From Stratiolaelaps scimitus (lineage: Eukaryota > Arthropoda > Arachnida > Mesostigmata > Laelapidae), in the NCBI GenBank assembly GCA_019614645.1, contig JABWDB010000005.1, positions 16,977,001 to 17,041,000 of the forward strand: a DNA stretch of 64,000 nt. The letters are read 5' to 3'. Positions 10,700-24,300 of this stretch are shown one piece after another (position 1 is the stretch's first letter; every line of letters starts with the position of its first letter). The notes under the pieces are model-generated. The model did not search any database. It was not told where the DNA came from and saw only the letters and a list, made by a program, of their open reading frames with translations. Made by a program: the position numbers and the translations under genes.

Positions 10700-13600
10700 T
10701 ATCGCGACCTTGCAAGCATGGGGCGCACGAAAATCTCAGCAAATAACGTCAGGTAGTCCGCTCGGCTCGGCTCCACCGCCGCCGCCGACAACTCGCCCAA
10801 CAACCGGCCAGCCGCTGCCGGTGACACCAGGTCCCGATCGTGGTCCTGATCCAGTCACACGAGAGACCAGCTGCTAGATGATCAGATCAGTCCCTCCTAG
10901 AATCACGGGGCACAATGAACGAAGTGGAACAATGAAAAGGCCCGAACGTCAACGTTGCATGCATTGTTCTTTGTGTTCCTTATCTTTCCCGATGTTACAT
11001 ATATGTGTTATGCACTTGCTAATGGCAACTTGCGTATGTACGCATGCACGCACACATTCGATAGAGTTCATCATAACGTATTTATATCGTCACACTGAGC
11101 AATGTAAAGGTCGACGTTAAAAAACCCACTTTAACCCACTGCCCACGGGAATCTATGGGTTGCGGCGCGAAAATCCGCCTAATGCTAAAAGCTCAATATA
11201 TTAACGAACAATAACAAATTTATAGAGGCCACAGAATGTTAGACACAGCTGTGGCGCTTTCTTCCTCGTATCGAAGTATTGCCCCAACAGTGATCCACCC
11301 CTTGGATATAATTTGTTATCTTCTTAATGCGAACGTAAGACTACCTATTATTTGTGAACGGTAGGCACTGGGCCAAAACATCTTCCTCTGATAAATGCTG
11401 GCAACGTTCTACTGTGATCTGTACAAAAATGACAGATCGATGCGAATCTTGTTACAGGTTATAGGCTTCCTGTTTAGCTTTGTTCATAGGAACTCCCACC
11501 GTCCGCATTACATATATGGTCACTGTCGCTGTGTCGTTTTCTTGTTTGGTGGTCAGACCAAGGAATCATGACGTGGGATTCCTACTTATGAAAACTGTGT
11601 TTATTTCATCGAACTGAATAACGCATTCGCACGCTATAGAGCGATTCACCAGAATGTACTTTACCACAATGCGCTACAAATGAATGTTAACGGCATATCC
11701 CTCTCTCTCTGTCTAATGTCGTTATCTCTTATGAGAACCTTCTCGTGTCGTTAAAATGGAGCATTTTTCGGTGCTCCTCTATCTATTGGTTGGCTGAGCG
11801 TGAGACTTCGTTCATCTCGAATGCCCACAAAACTAGCTGTTAAGAGAGTAAGTCAATGCAAAACCAGGTGCGCCCGTCGACTCCATTATGAGTCTCGTGA
11901 TATGCATGCATGCTGAATTGGTCTCCCTTTAAACTCTGCCGAACTTGATCTCTTGAATCCTCTTTCGTTGTCGTCATCGCTTGTACTCCCTTTGAAGGCC
12001 ACCCAACAGTATCTGCAGCGTCTAAGGTGAGTGGCATTTGCCGACTGTGTCAACACAACACCACTCTGGTAAGCTGACGTGAGACAGCTAGACGAATTTA
12101 ACGGACTCGGAACAGAGTCGGACATCTTCCCGAAACTGTCCTCAGAAAATCCTTGAATTGACTCCTCGTTACATTCTGGCATGATTAAATTTTATAAAGA
12201 TATCGACATCCCAACTTGTTCGACTGGATTCAACCAACTATCTACGGATGGCTCCTCTACGTAGAAGAAAATTCAAAACTAGAGAGTGAATCCCAGCGCA
12301 AGTTTGGTTCGATTAGAAGAAACACCAAGTACATCTCCCTAATGATTGAGCCCGCTTTCTAACTGTTTTTTTTTTCCAGGTAATAGATTTCGATTTAATA
12401 ACAGCTGTGTACGTATTACATCCAATATATTTTCTTTTCAACAATCTTTCAACGCATAGCCAAAGTGCGGGGGTCTGCGATATCAATCAGCTGACGTTTG
12501 GATAGGCCAGGCATGTTTCAAGATTGTTGGGAATTGATATTTTCATCCACATTCATTGCTTCTTCAGATAGATTCAAGATTCGATCAAGCAAGCAGATGT
12601 TATATCATGCGCACCGAACGACACTTACGCTCAATCTGAACCATTAGGTGCATAGGTTGGATTACCTGCTTTCATTGGGAACTCAGCTGTTAAATATCCA
12701 GCGAAAGCGGTTTTTCGAAATTCACTACAGAAAAAATGCTTTGTAATAGACACCAATCACACAGCAGATGTTGTTGATAAAAAAAAAACGAAGAAATATA
12801 CACCAGATGGACTTACGAACGTGTACCAGCCACCAGAACCGCTCTAAGATTACACCACGTACTCTTCACTGACCGACTTACTAATTGGCATCTCCCTGCC
12901 AGAATTAACAACAAATGCACCACACACTAGAGGCCGCTGGTTGACCTGACTATCGCTGGGAGCCGATTAGCATCGAACTTACTGTCGCGTTTCGTGCAGG
13001 GGGTGGATCTCATCGTCATCTCGCACAGCAGCAGCAGTAGCATCACATAAGCGCACTCTCTCAGACAGACGGCATTACGTAGGCATATACGCCAAGGGAA
13101 ACAGAGTCTTAGATATGTCAGCAGCACACTACCAGCAGCGGAAGTAGCCGACTGACCAGGCGGCGATATTCGAACGTGAAACAGCGGACTCTCAGTGCGC
13201 TACAGCAAAGAGGCACACGAATGTTATGGTCTCTCACAACATGGCCAGGATGGATGCATCTATCGAAGCGTTGAAGCAGGCCACTAACGCGCATAACACA
13301 CTCGTCTATTGGTTGTGGATGCACTGACGCGGGTCGGGCGATTGCACAAGAAGTGAGAACGGGATTTTGGCGGCGGCGGTGGTGGTGGCGGCGGCCGCGG
13401 CGGAGGAGCTGGCCAAGGAAAGCTAGTATAGCAAACGATGTCTTGATTTGTGTATATAGGGTAATATTATAAAACGATATTTGTAATGTTTCTTATTTAG
13501 CCTCGTCTGGATCTTCTTCTTCTTCTGGAGCTAGCTGTATTCATGATGGTACTGCTGGGGTATTGTTTTGGTGAAGCGGGAACGTTCACCGATGTTGCTG

Positions 13601-14016
13601 GATTAATTGGTGTCAGAGCGGAAAGTAAGGTAAAGGTTGATTGGTTCATTAAAGGAACTGCAATTGTTACAATACTGCAAGTTATGTGATATGTCTTCAT
13701 TACGCGGCGGGGCTCGAATGAGCGGCTTCTGCCTTTTTATAACCAGAGACCTAAGCGTCGAAGCCACCGCGCGGAAGGCGTCTTATTATTATTATATTGT
13801 ACCGCGGAGATTTTGCCCCTGTGCTTACATATTGAAGGGTGCATAACCACCTCCACGTGGTGTGTACAGGTAAATGTATTCTTTCGAATATCACTTTGCT
13901 GCAACTGGATATTTTTGAGGGTCAATTTTAAATCAGTTGGTTCGCTCACTCGGTCAAACATTTGCGTCAGGTTTCGATAACGACGAATCAATTATGTGAG
14001 ACAAGAGAATCGATTC
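10700..14016. other. Interval between TBC1D13 and the FN3 receptor gene
   Basis: The stretch from 10700 to about 10880 is GC-rich and suits the promoter/5' leader of TBC1D13. Beyond it several frames on both strands are open for 50-100 codons (for example 12182-11889 minus, Ser-rich, ATG in fair context; 13158-13328 plus), but none has a recognisable domain plus matching splice sites. A minus-strand segment at 13543-13497 would encode a short acidic end (APEEEEDPDEAK then stop) after an AG acceptor. I could not link it to a gene. A poly-G run sits at 10239-10248 and a GGC/GGT run at 13370-13400. Confidence 0.35.
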
Positions 14017-14022
14017 TTTATT
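14017..14022 (-). promoter_or_regulatory. Candidate poly(A) signal of the FN3 receptor gene
   Basis: AATAAA on the minus strand (TTTATT on plus), about 19 nt beyond the proposed stop at 14043-14041. This supports that tiny exon as the true 3' end. Confidence 0.35.
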
Positions 14023-14040
14023 TGTATAGATTACGCAGTT

Positions 14041-14946
14041 TTATCTTTCTAAGATAATCTCCTATGGATAGAAGGGGAGTGTGAGAGAGAGAGAACGAAT
14101 TGGAGGTGAATAGACACAAAAGGTTGTTGACATTGATATATTGGAAAGAAAACTCGGGTTGGTCTACAACTGCTCCAGTAATGTTAGGGAAATATGGTTA
14201 AAAAAATGGAAACAACAAACTTCGTTCTAAAGCAAATTTGAGTATCTCAGAAAATAGCAAATTTCAGCCACAAAATATTAGTGGTTTAAGAAAATCATCG
14301 TTCAATATGTTAAAAATGCGCTCGATTTTTGAGACGAAATTTTTATTGGATTTGTCTCTTATCGACATTTCGGTGGCACCCATCTTGCAAAAGCTCGACA
14401 ATAGAAAAGAGGGAACGCATTATTTATTCTCTATTCATACCACTATATCAAATCGAATTGGGAGTGTGAACAATTCAATTGCCTGCGCGCTCCAAGCCAT
14501 CTGTATTGAATAAGTCGTGCGTGTGTGTGTGTACATAGATACAAAAGTTATTGATGGGCTCGGTTCAAGCTGTAGCTTTATGACTGATGTGTAGCTACTT
14601 CATGATAATGTTTAATAAAGTCTTATTGGATTACTCAAATCTAAAGTGCATAAATTAATTCGGACTAGTCTTCCAGTTTCGAAAAGGTTCGGCGTGCAGT
14701 TCTAAGATGTATTTTGACATCCCAAGAAAAGAAGAAGTAATATTATTGTGCCCTTACATGATCAAAGAGTAGTCAATCTTGCCACATGTAATATAAGCAC
14801 AAAATTCTCAAATGCGTTTATTTCATATAGTAATTATATAACAAATACAAATCACAATAGGGCTTTTAGAAATGTACAACATTTTTATGCATGCATCCTT
14901 TCGAAGTTAGAGCAACTCATAAAGCGTTTGCGTCATAAGCATAGCA

Positions 14947-14993
<47 letters not shown>

Positions 14994-17900
14994 TATTACC
15001 TGACATAGTTTAAACATATCTTACAGAGTCTGACGCGGCGACAGTGTTTATGAACGACACTTGTTGCAAATCGATTTTTGGGCTTAGAATTTCAAATACT
15101 ACTTATCGTCACAATGGGTCACTAACTCTCCGTACAATTACCACTTGCTCAATGGGCTCGTTAACTAGCTCTTCATAGCGAAACAATACTCTCCAAATGG
15201 GCCGATTTGGCCGCTCGTGCATCGAATCATCGTTTGGCCTAGTGACAACGGTCGTGGCACGACGACGTCGAACTTCTCGCCTGCAATGAGCATTCGCACA
15301 TTCGAATATTAATATCTATGTATACACATTTCGTGTTTTTGTTGTATCATTTTGCTGCGGAAAATTAATCTGTGCTTTTCCAATGCTCGGATTAATCGCC
15401 GCAGGAAAATACGAAACCTCGCTGACCTTTCGAACCATTTGAGAATGTTGACCACTGCTACAACAGTGACGATGCCTCCAACCACGAGAAGACCCATGAT
15501 TGATTGAATCGCAAACCACATATCAATTTCTGATCTCGTATCAGGGGCCTCTGTTGTAGAAGGGGTCTTTGTCGTCACGGAAGTCCGGTCGCCTAATTTG
15601 AGACGAATCAATGTCACAGATAGACATGCCGTTACCATGGTGAGTCCTCATCATCAACAAAAAATCTCACAAACCCTAACAAGGATATTCAGGTTTTGTG
15701 AATATCAACAAGCTCTAGGATAGCCTATCATTGACCTACATATCTCATGATGCTGAGAACTTAGCTGATACAGTCGGCCTATTCTGCAGATGCTATACTT
15801 TGCGTTAAATCTAATAGGTCCAAGCTCTCATCTTTCTTTTTTCTGTGGATTCTTGCCAGGTACTACCGGTGGAAAAAATAAGCAAAGTTTCGCTCGATGC
15901 GACTCACCAGTGAATATGAAAGCCGTATCAGTGTCATTGCATCCAACGCTGGTGCAGCCCCGCAGAATGACGCCATACCATGTATACGGTTCGAGGAACA
16001 TATTGCAACCAGATTCCACGGCTGTTTTGTCAGTGCAGTCTGAGGCCTTCCTGAGTCCGAGAACGCATGACGCTGCTCCAGAGCGTACGCCTTCATAACG
16101 CCAACTGCAGTGCAACTCAGGGTCTTCGTAATCTGGAATCGCACAATTTATCCAACATTAATTGCCCCACTCATTTGCAAAAAAAACAACTGGCGTGGCA
16201 TGATAACTTGATCGATGGTCAGAATACAAGTGAGGGACTACAATTATCTATTATAAGATAGGCAGATTGCAGTCGCTGGTAGATCGGATTGTTATTGAAA
16301 TTGATAGCAGCAGCAACATTAACAACAACACAATGATTTGATCATGACCAGCTGTAAAACTTTTATCAAAAATGTTATCGCTTGCCTGCGTTGAGTTTGT
16401 GCCAGGCTGCGAATATGTTCCAATTCTTCTTCGAGGTAATCCGAAGGGGAAGCAATTTTCCTCCCTTGTATGACGGCCTTACAGAGATCTCAGTGTCCAA
16501 GAGGCCTTTTCGCATAAATTGCGCTGCTCCGATTAGCACCTGGGGTACAACGGGACGCCAACGTGAAATTAGTCGATACAGTTCATTATCTTTGATGAGA
16601 GTCAACTTCGATGCTATTTGACTACAACTCCACACGCAGAGTACTAAACATACACGTATGAACCTTGGGATGTTTGATGCTTAACTTAAAAGGAATGGAC
16701 AAATTGCTCGACAGTATGTGAGAGAGAATAAATAAAGGAACGGACTTGTCGAAGCCTAGTGACGAGTTGCAGGAGACATGGCTGTTACTGACGAATCCGG
16801 CGCTAAGGATCGACACAAGGAGGCGAACAGGGAAGCACACGAAGCATTCAGAAATTCTAAGGGGTAAAGGCAAAAACGAAGAGGAACAGAAAACAGCAGC
16901 TTATTGAAGGGAGTCGGAGGAAACGTGAGGGCGATCCAGAAGACCGCGAAGTAACCAGCGGAACTCATGAAGAACACCAGCAAATGGAGGTAGCTCCACA
17001 GGAGAGTGAGCAAACACCGCTGCCGAGATCCGAAGTAATCCAAATCGTGGTCCAAGGTTTCGGTGAGGAGAGAGGCACATGACTGGGTTTTTGTGAGTGC
17101 AAACCCCACAATACCGAGGCAAGCAAGCAAGACATGAAGCCAGGTGTGCGGCAAGGCAGTTCCCAGTTAGTTCTCTTTAAAGAAGAAAGCTGCGATGGCC
17201 AGTACGTTTAGTAAACATGAAGAGCAAAGCTATTTACAGCTAGCTATTGAGCAGAACTCCTACTGTCCAGAGCCGATCAAGACTCAAGGTTTCGTTGGGT
17301 CCCAATCACTGCGAGGAATTTCATCTTCTACTGTTCTAATCTTCTAGTGTTAACCGGTGACAGCGTGGCACTATTTCTACATCTATATTTTTGTTAATAT
17401 GCACCATTTGCAGGCAAATCGGTCTGTGAACTAATTCGATTTGTGTACTATACTACTACTACTTATGTGTTATTTGTTTTGTGCTTAACAGTATCTCAAC
17501 AGGTATGGAATATTGCACAAACCATGGCCTCTTCGATTTGCCCATGCGTCAAACTGAATGACTCCCGATCGAGCTGGATCATCCGCTGAACGTGAGGATC
17601 CTCGAGCTTTTTATAAAACTCTGCGCTTATGTCGGTGACAACGCCTCGGGCTTGCGGGCCTAATAACGGCAGAAAGCAAGCGTACGAAATTGTCCTCATT
17701 GGATGGAGAACAGTAATTGAATGGGTGGACCTCCTCAACTAAATCATGAATGGACTTGACCGCTGATTGCTCTATCCATTCAATCTGTACTTAGTGATTG
17801 ATTTCATCAGTCAAATCCCATCATCCCATTGAAGGCTCTATCGAGTACTGTTGGTCCGTCAACTAGTATACTTCAGTGAGTTATCTGTACACAGTGAGAC

Positions 17901-18467
17901 AGTTTTCCATATATACATGACTGTCTACTCATTTACGACTTGTGCAGGTATAAACCGGGTTGCACTTGAATGTAACCTAACATAACATTCTTCGTTCTTC
18001 GGATCTGTTAGTGTATTACTAGTAAACTGTACAACTAGTGATTCTCGAACTCTGCAAGGTAGCTAATATGGGAATAATTCGAGCTATACAATTTATTGGG
18101 AGTTCATTGGGGTTGTCGATCGGTTGGCTAGGCAAGCTGTTCGTTATTGTAGTTCTTCGGATCAGTTAGTGTATTACGTTCGGGATGAAGGATGCAGTTT
18201 TCCCTTGAGACGCGTTCGGCGTGATAGGACGTGTTTGACGAATCTTTGACGACGATGCCAAACCCATAGCCGATGTCTAGGATGAACGTTGAGAGTGGCA
18301 AAGTAACCTGGCACCTGCCCGTATCAGATGAGCAGATCTTCCACCACACTTCGAGGATCGGCGTTTGCTCCTCGTGCAGCTTACCATCATCCGTCTGTCG
18401 TTGCGAAGGGGGAGGGCGACATGCAAAGATATAAGAGATTAGCTTCACAGACCATATACTCGTAATC

Positions 18468-18503
<36 letters not shown>

Positions 18504-21273
18504 GCGTAGATTTGTCCATATTTATACACAAAAACAGGTCAATGTTTGTCGCTGATTGTCGTTCCGACGTACATAAAAATCACGGATGAGTTGAAATGGC
18601 CGATCATCCAACCAGTAGAAGTGTTGTGGCAGAACAGCCCAGAATAATGTCACGTAGAACTTTTTATCATCTCGTAGACACTTAACCCATTCGAACGATA
18701 CGATCGATTTGCCTGCGAATGAACTTCAAGCGTTGCATGTGTTCTGTTATCCTATTCATTATCATTATGATTATGGAAGTAGATAGGGTGGGACTCACTG
18801 CTTACACTTATCAGGTACAAGGACAATGAATTATATATATATATATATATATCAAATATTCTCCTTTAATTGACAAGTAAGTAAAGTTGCAGGGTTGTTG
18901 TTGTTGTTTTTGCTTTCATGAATAAGAATTTCTCATTTTGCAGCTCGATAACTGTGTTGACAGCCTCGTTAGGATTAGAATTCAAAATAATTTGTCTATG
19001 AAGAGGTGAATGTCAATCACGCACCATGAAAATGTCCTGTAACTGGTGTGCTCGTTCGAGTCTCACACGCCTCCGTTGTACTCAAGGTGCTTAGAAATAC
19101 TGAGTAATTGGCGTCGAGTAAACCGTCAAATTTCAGTCTATTTCCAGTTATAATGGGACTTCTGCGCGTCTGGCCCGCCTTTGTAAACAAATTAAAACAA
19201 GAATATAGCAAGCTAGCTTCGGGTTTTACTCGCTTATCACTTAACGCGAATAATAACTACAATAATAAAGGGAAGAAACGCCTCAAGAGGCAGTTCAGGC
19301 CTAGGCACTGTCAGCGCTCGGGCCTCCAGAGTGATGAGTACCTCGCTTACTCTAAGTTATTTCTCAGGATTGTTACGAGTTAATTTGTATATATATATAT
19401 ATATATATATATATACAAATTAATTTGTAACAATCCTGGGAAATCAATCAATCACGGCAAATATCATAAATCATTTTATGGCTTCGTTTATATAATACAT
19501 TGTGAAAGTTCGACTATGGCAAACTTTAAACAAACATCAGATCTAAGATCACATTGCTTAAGCTTTTTCCTACAGATACCCACTGAGAATTTGCTTGCTA
19601 AGTAGCCTGGCAAACACTTACAGACACCTATGTACCATTTCCAAATATCATAGTCATAAACCGAAAGGAAACTAGAAAAGTCAGTTTAGACAACCAGGCT
19701 TACCCTGCGTAGGGTTACGTTAACTGATAGATTCGGCCACACCGATTCACTTAGCCGCCAGGTCAGTTCGGCGGTTCCATTAGGAAACACTGACCCAGCA
19801 ACGTATGTTGGCTTTTCAGGACCTAAAATAAATCCATCATTAATCTTCGTGAGGGGCGTAAGTTCTACTGTATGGCTGCCTATGCTGTGAAACACAAAAT
19901 GACGAGTACAACTTTACACCCGAGTGAAATATCCTACCTTATAGGTAAAAAACGTCGCCCTCTCCCGACCCATGTATTATATTAGATCATAAGTGCATTT
20001 GTCTAACACACAATTCGAAATATTATGCGCAGCTACGAAGTATTCAGTGCAAATCCGCATTTAGACGAGAGGTTTGGTAGCCTAAAAAAGTGGATGGATG
20101 TGGACTTAATTATGTAGCTGCCCATAGACCACGACAGTCCCAACGAATCTGTTCCGAGAAGCGAAGCTACTTCTAATAATAATAATAACAGCAGCGAGCT
20201 GCTCTTTTCACTGTTTTTTGCATTGGACAGAATTTGGTGCCCTACCTGATTGAGGACAAATGCCAAACTGATGACTTATAGGATTCGAGTAATAATCCTT
20301 GTCGTCGTCTGTGATGAGGACCGATTGCACGGAAACGTCGTACATTGAGAAGTCGAGCATCTGTCCCAAGGGTATGATGATGTTACTGGTAATCAGGAGC
20401 GCCGATTCACAAAAGTTATCGCAGTGCACATATATAGAAACATCAGAAACGAGTTGGTCAAGAAATAGGCTACGCAAACACACACTATTACTGACAAATC
20501 CACTAGCAGCCAATATCTTGATGGGATTGCTTGAAATGAATATCATAATAATACTGTGTTTTGTACAGAACGTTTCTCAAACACATATTCCCAACGCTAT
20601 GCGCCTCAGTGTCACTCATTGGCGGCAAACATTGGGTATTGATCGTAGCTCAACAAAGACACAGCTATATGGCTCCCACCATCGCAATATAGTTGTGTCG
20701 GGTCGCCGCCTAAACATCGTTCCCTGCTCGTAAGATAGAAACAGACGAGATAGAGAGGTTCGTGAACCTTGGGACTGGAAGAATCAGATTAAAGTCGACT
20801 TGCACGTTACAAAAAGGACGACCTAGCACTTGTGCGCTTAACCCTGCGCTTTCTAAGAATTCAGTAGCAAAACCTAGATGTGTGCTACTGGCCTTCTGAC
20901 CGTGGCGTGCACCTCAACGCTCCTCGCCCGACAACGAGGACGAATTGGGCCTCACTTACGTGCTATTGCATAGGTTTGAGTTAAGCTTGAGTTCGTTGCC
21001 TCCAATTTCAGTTAGACGGACGAAGAAACCCGAAACAGGGCATTCTGGATCACTCCATTCAACGAGCATCTAAAAGTAAAATGTACATACCACATCATAG
21101 GCCACTCAAAGTACCTCGGTAAAGATAGAGAAATTATTCGATGATCGATTGTACAACGACACTCCTCTTGGAGAGTTGTTCTTTTAATTCCTCAAACCAA
21201 ATTAAGAATGATTATGCCATGTCACCGATATAGCTAAAATATAACAACATCTATAACAAAGTACAGGACTAAT

Positions 21274-21319
<46 letters not shown>

Positions 21320-24300
21320 ATATCTCCCATATTCGTAATGTGGAAACAACCCGTATACATACAGGCAGATTAAGAGGGACATATATTATAGCTGCAGCAT
21401 ATATCAGATCATCAACGGCTGTTCTTTTCCAAGTCGACGTGATCACATACCTCATTATTGTGACGAGTGACCTCTAATACCCGCGGCTCGCAGATCCGAT
21501 CGTCAGGACGATCCGTTAGACCATTATATGTGGACATTAGCGGCGCAGCTTCGTCAACCGCTATCTTTCGATTACATGTGCATATGTGTGTTGTTATTAG
21601 CAACGTGAATATGGCTGCCGATTGCCAGCGGGAGGGCAAGGTATAAGATGCTATTCAACAAGTTGAGATTAGAACCGGTGGAAGCTAACGGCATCGGTGT
21701 CCAATTCACAAAAAGCCAGCAACGAAATGACCAACGCTAGAGCAACGTATATCGACAATAGTTCAACTCGAGATAATGTCACCTCATGGTAAATTATGGA
21801 GCTATTATAGTTAACATTTACTGATTGAACTCACATTCACCGAAAGCGGATACCGCATCTGACGAACGAATGACGACTTGAGATTCTGAGTCCAACGAGC
21901 TTGTCTTAGGACGGCGGAAATCGGACTCGGACTAGGTTGAATACCTGGAGAGAAAAAAATAATATACTACACTATATTTTCTGTGGGCCCCGCTTGAAAA
22001 CGAGGAACCGGAATAATAGGCTCTGCGATTTAGTAGATATTTTTTTCTATCTATTTCAGTTATAGGCACTTGTTAGGCACTGGTATCAGCACGACAAAAA
22101 ATGCATCACTGAGATAAAGATTATTTGCTGATGATTTGATGAATTCGCATATATGTACTCATCTTGATAATGATCGTGCAACTTAATGTGCCATTTTGTA
22201 AAATATTGAATGCGCTTATTTCCACCGAATCAGGGGTACAATGTATATATGACAACGGACGAATTATTTCAATATCTAGCGCATCCAGGATTGAGCGTTC
22301 TAAGCCGAAAAATCGTCATTAAATTATAGCAATCCTCCGTTATTTGGCAGTTCAGCTGAAAAAGCAACCTTGCAGATATATTCACATAGATAAAATGAAT
22401 AAAACAATCGTTGATGCACTGAGTAAGCAGGTCAAATGGAATACACCGGCTATAATCTACCCCTCGACCAGAGCAATGGACAATGATACTTCTTTCACAT
22501 TCATATAGACACACACACACACAGAACGAAAGGAAGAGCGCTGATTATATGTTTTTGCCAACAAGTGATACGTAATTCAACAGCACCCCCAATTCAGCCG
22601 ATGGAACAGCTTTCATTTTGTCGAAATCGTCGACCGACTCTCCCTTCCCGAGGCAGGCGCCGTACGATTGAATTCGACTAAAGCCAAGTGTAAGACCCGT
22701 TCGATCGGTGGCGGTTGACAGCCGACGTATCGAGGTAACCCGAAGGCCCGAAGATGTATAATACTTTTTTTTCTTTTTTAATAGTACTATGCGTGTGTAG
22801 GTTAAAAATTTCTATAGAAGTAGGCGGGCATGCATTTTTTTTGTGTTAAGATGAAATCGTTCGAAATTCATTCTTCCGGGAGAACATTATTTGCGTTCTC
22901 GTTAGGTCAAGCGTTGACTAACGCTCGTCCAACAGCTCCATTCTGAGTGAACGTACACATGGTGGTGTTTTAATGTGACCTGTGCTCAGCGACGCATGCG
23001 GTAGCCTCGATATGAGATTAGTGAGTGGCATTGTTCACAGGACGTGATTCGTCTCCTTATAATGAAATAATGACACTAACTCAGTCGAGATTTAGATAAG
23101 ACAATTAGAATAGGCAAGGGACGGGCGAAGTAATGGGCGACCGTTTCAATATGTATAGAAGCGCTGACTCAAACAGAAAGATGAAAGTCAAATATGATGA
23201 AGATGAACAATCAGTTTCAGCAGAAACATCGAACGGTAAGCGATATCACTATTTTGCAACTTCTCTTATCAAGGACATCAATGTTATGACTAACTCGTAT
23301 CGAGGTATCCGTTTCATCGAGTGTCCTCGTTGCTCGGCAATCTCAGACTCTACGTCACTACAAATCAGTCATTGGCACTGTAATTCAGCCGGCCGGCCGT
23401 TCAACAGTTCCGTTAAATGTTTTGAAAATTCAAAGTAACCTATAATGTACCGCGCCCGGCCATCATAGGAGCCGAATTAGCGAAAATAAAATGAACATCT
23501 CTCCGAGATGATACACCGTGACTATGCTCACTATGCCGTTCGTAACTGCTGCTGTTGGACCCGGGCATATAGGGCCCATCAAATTGGTCCAATTGTAAAA
23601 GCAGGCCGCAAAAATGAACGCTCTGATCGTTTCAACACGACGACCGCACTGCGCGCCGCACGTTCACGGGTGCGACGCTGTGGCATGCTTTGATCCGAAG
23701 TGCTGACGAAATATTCTCCCTCCTCTATGACTTTGTAAACTAAACAACGCCAGGTGACAACGATCAGCTCGGCCTTATATTACGCCGTGTACTGGGTATG
23801 TATCACGAAAAGAAAAGTTCTATTAATCTATGACAGAGAGAGAGAGCAGTTAGTGTGGACTGTCTAAACGTCGCACAGCCAAATATCGATGAGTTTGGTG
23901 TAACGGTGTCGAAACAGGGGATCTTACGCATCACTATCCGGAAATCGGATCGACCCCCAGCTCCCAAAGACGATGAGAAACGCCGTACTTTAACGCTCCT
24001 ACGGTAGGTGTACCGCGTTCCCTTCTAGGAGTTGTTAAGTAGAAGCAGCTGTGGCCGCACGGACGATCGGTGCCATTAAAAGTAATACATTCGCTCTGTG
24101 CGTGTGTTTGTGTGGAAATCGATTTCGACTGCCTGCGGGTTGCTGATCGACCATAGACGATGGCACAGCAAGACAGAGGTATTTCGTTGTTGCGTGGCCG
24201 TTGTCGTTGTCGGAAATATTCAGTATTATACGCGAATCTTATAGGGGGGGGCATCGTTAATTTTCAATTAACTTGTGTACTTTTTGCGCGCATGTGTCGG

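Noticed and set aside
22590..22760. Minus segment (SSGLRVTSIRRLSTATDR...) that could be another FN3 exon
   Set aside because: The flanking A-rich sequence is a poor acceptor, no phase-compatible donor was found, and the plus strand is open too.
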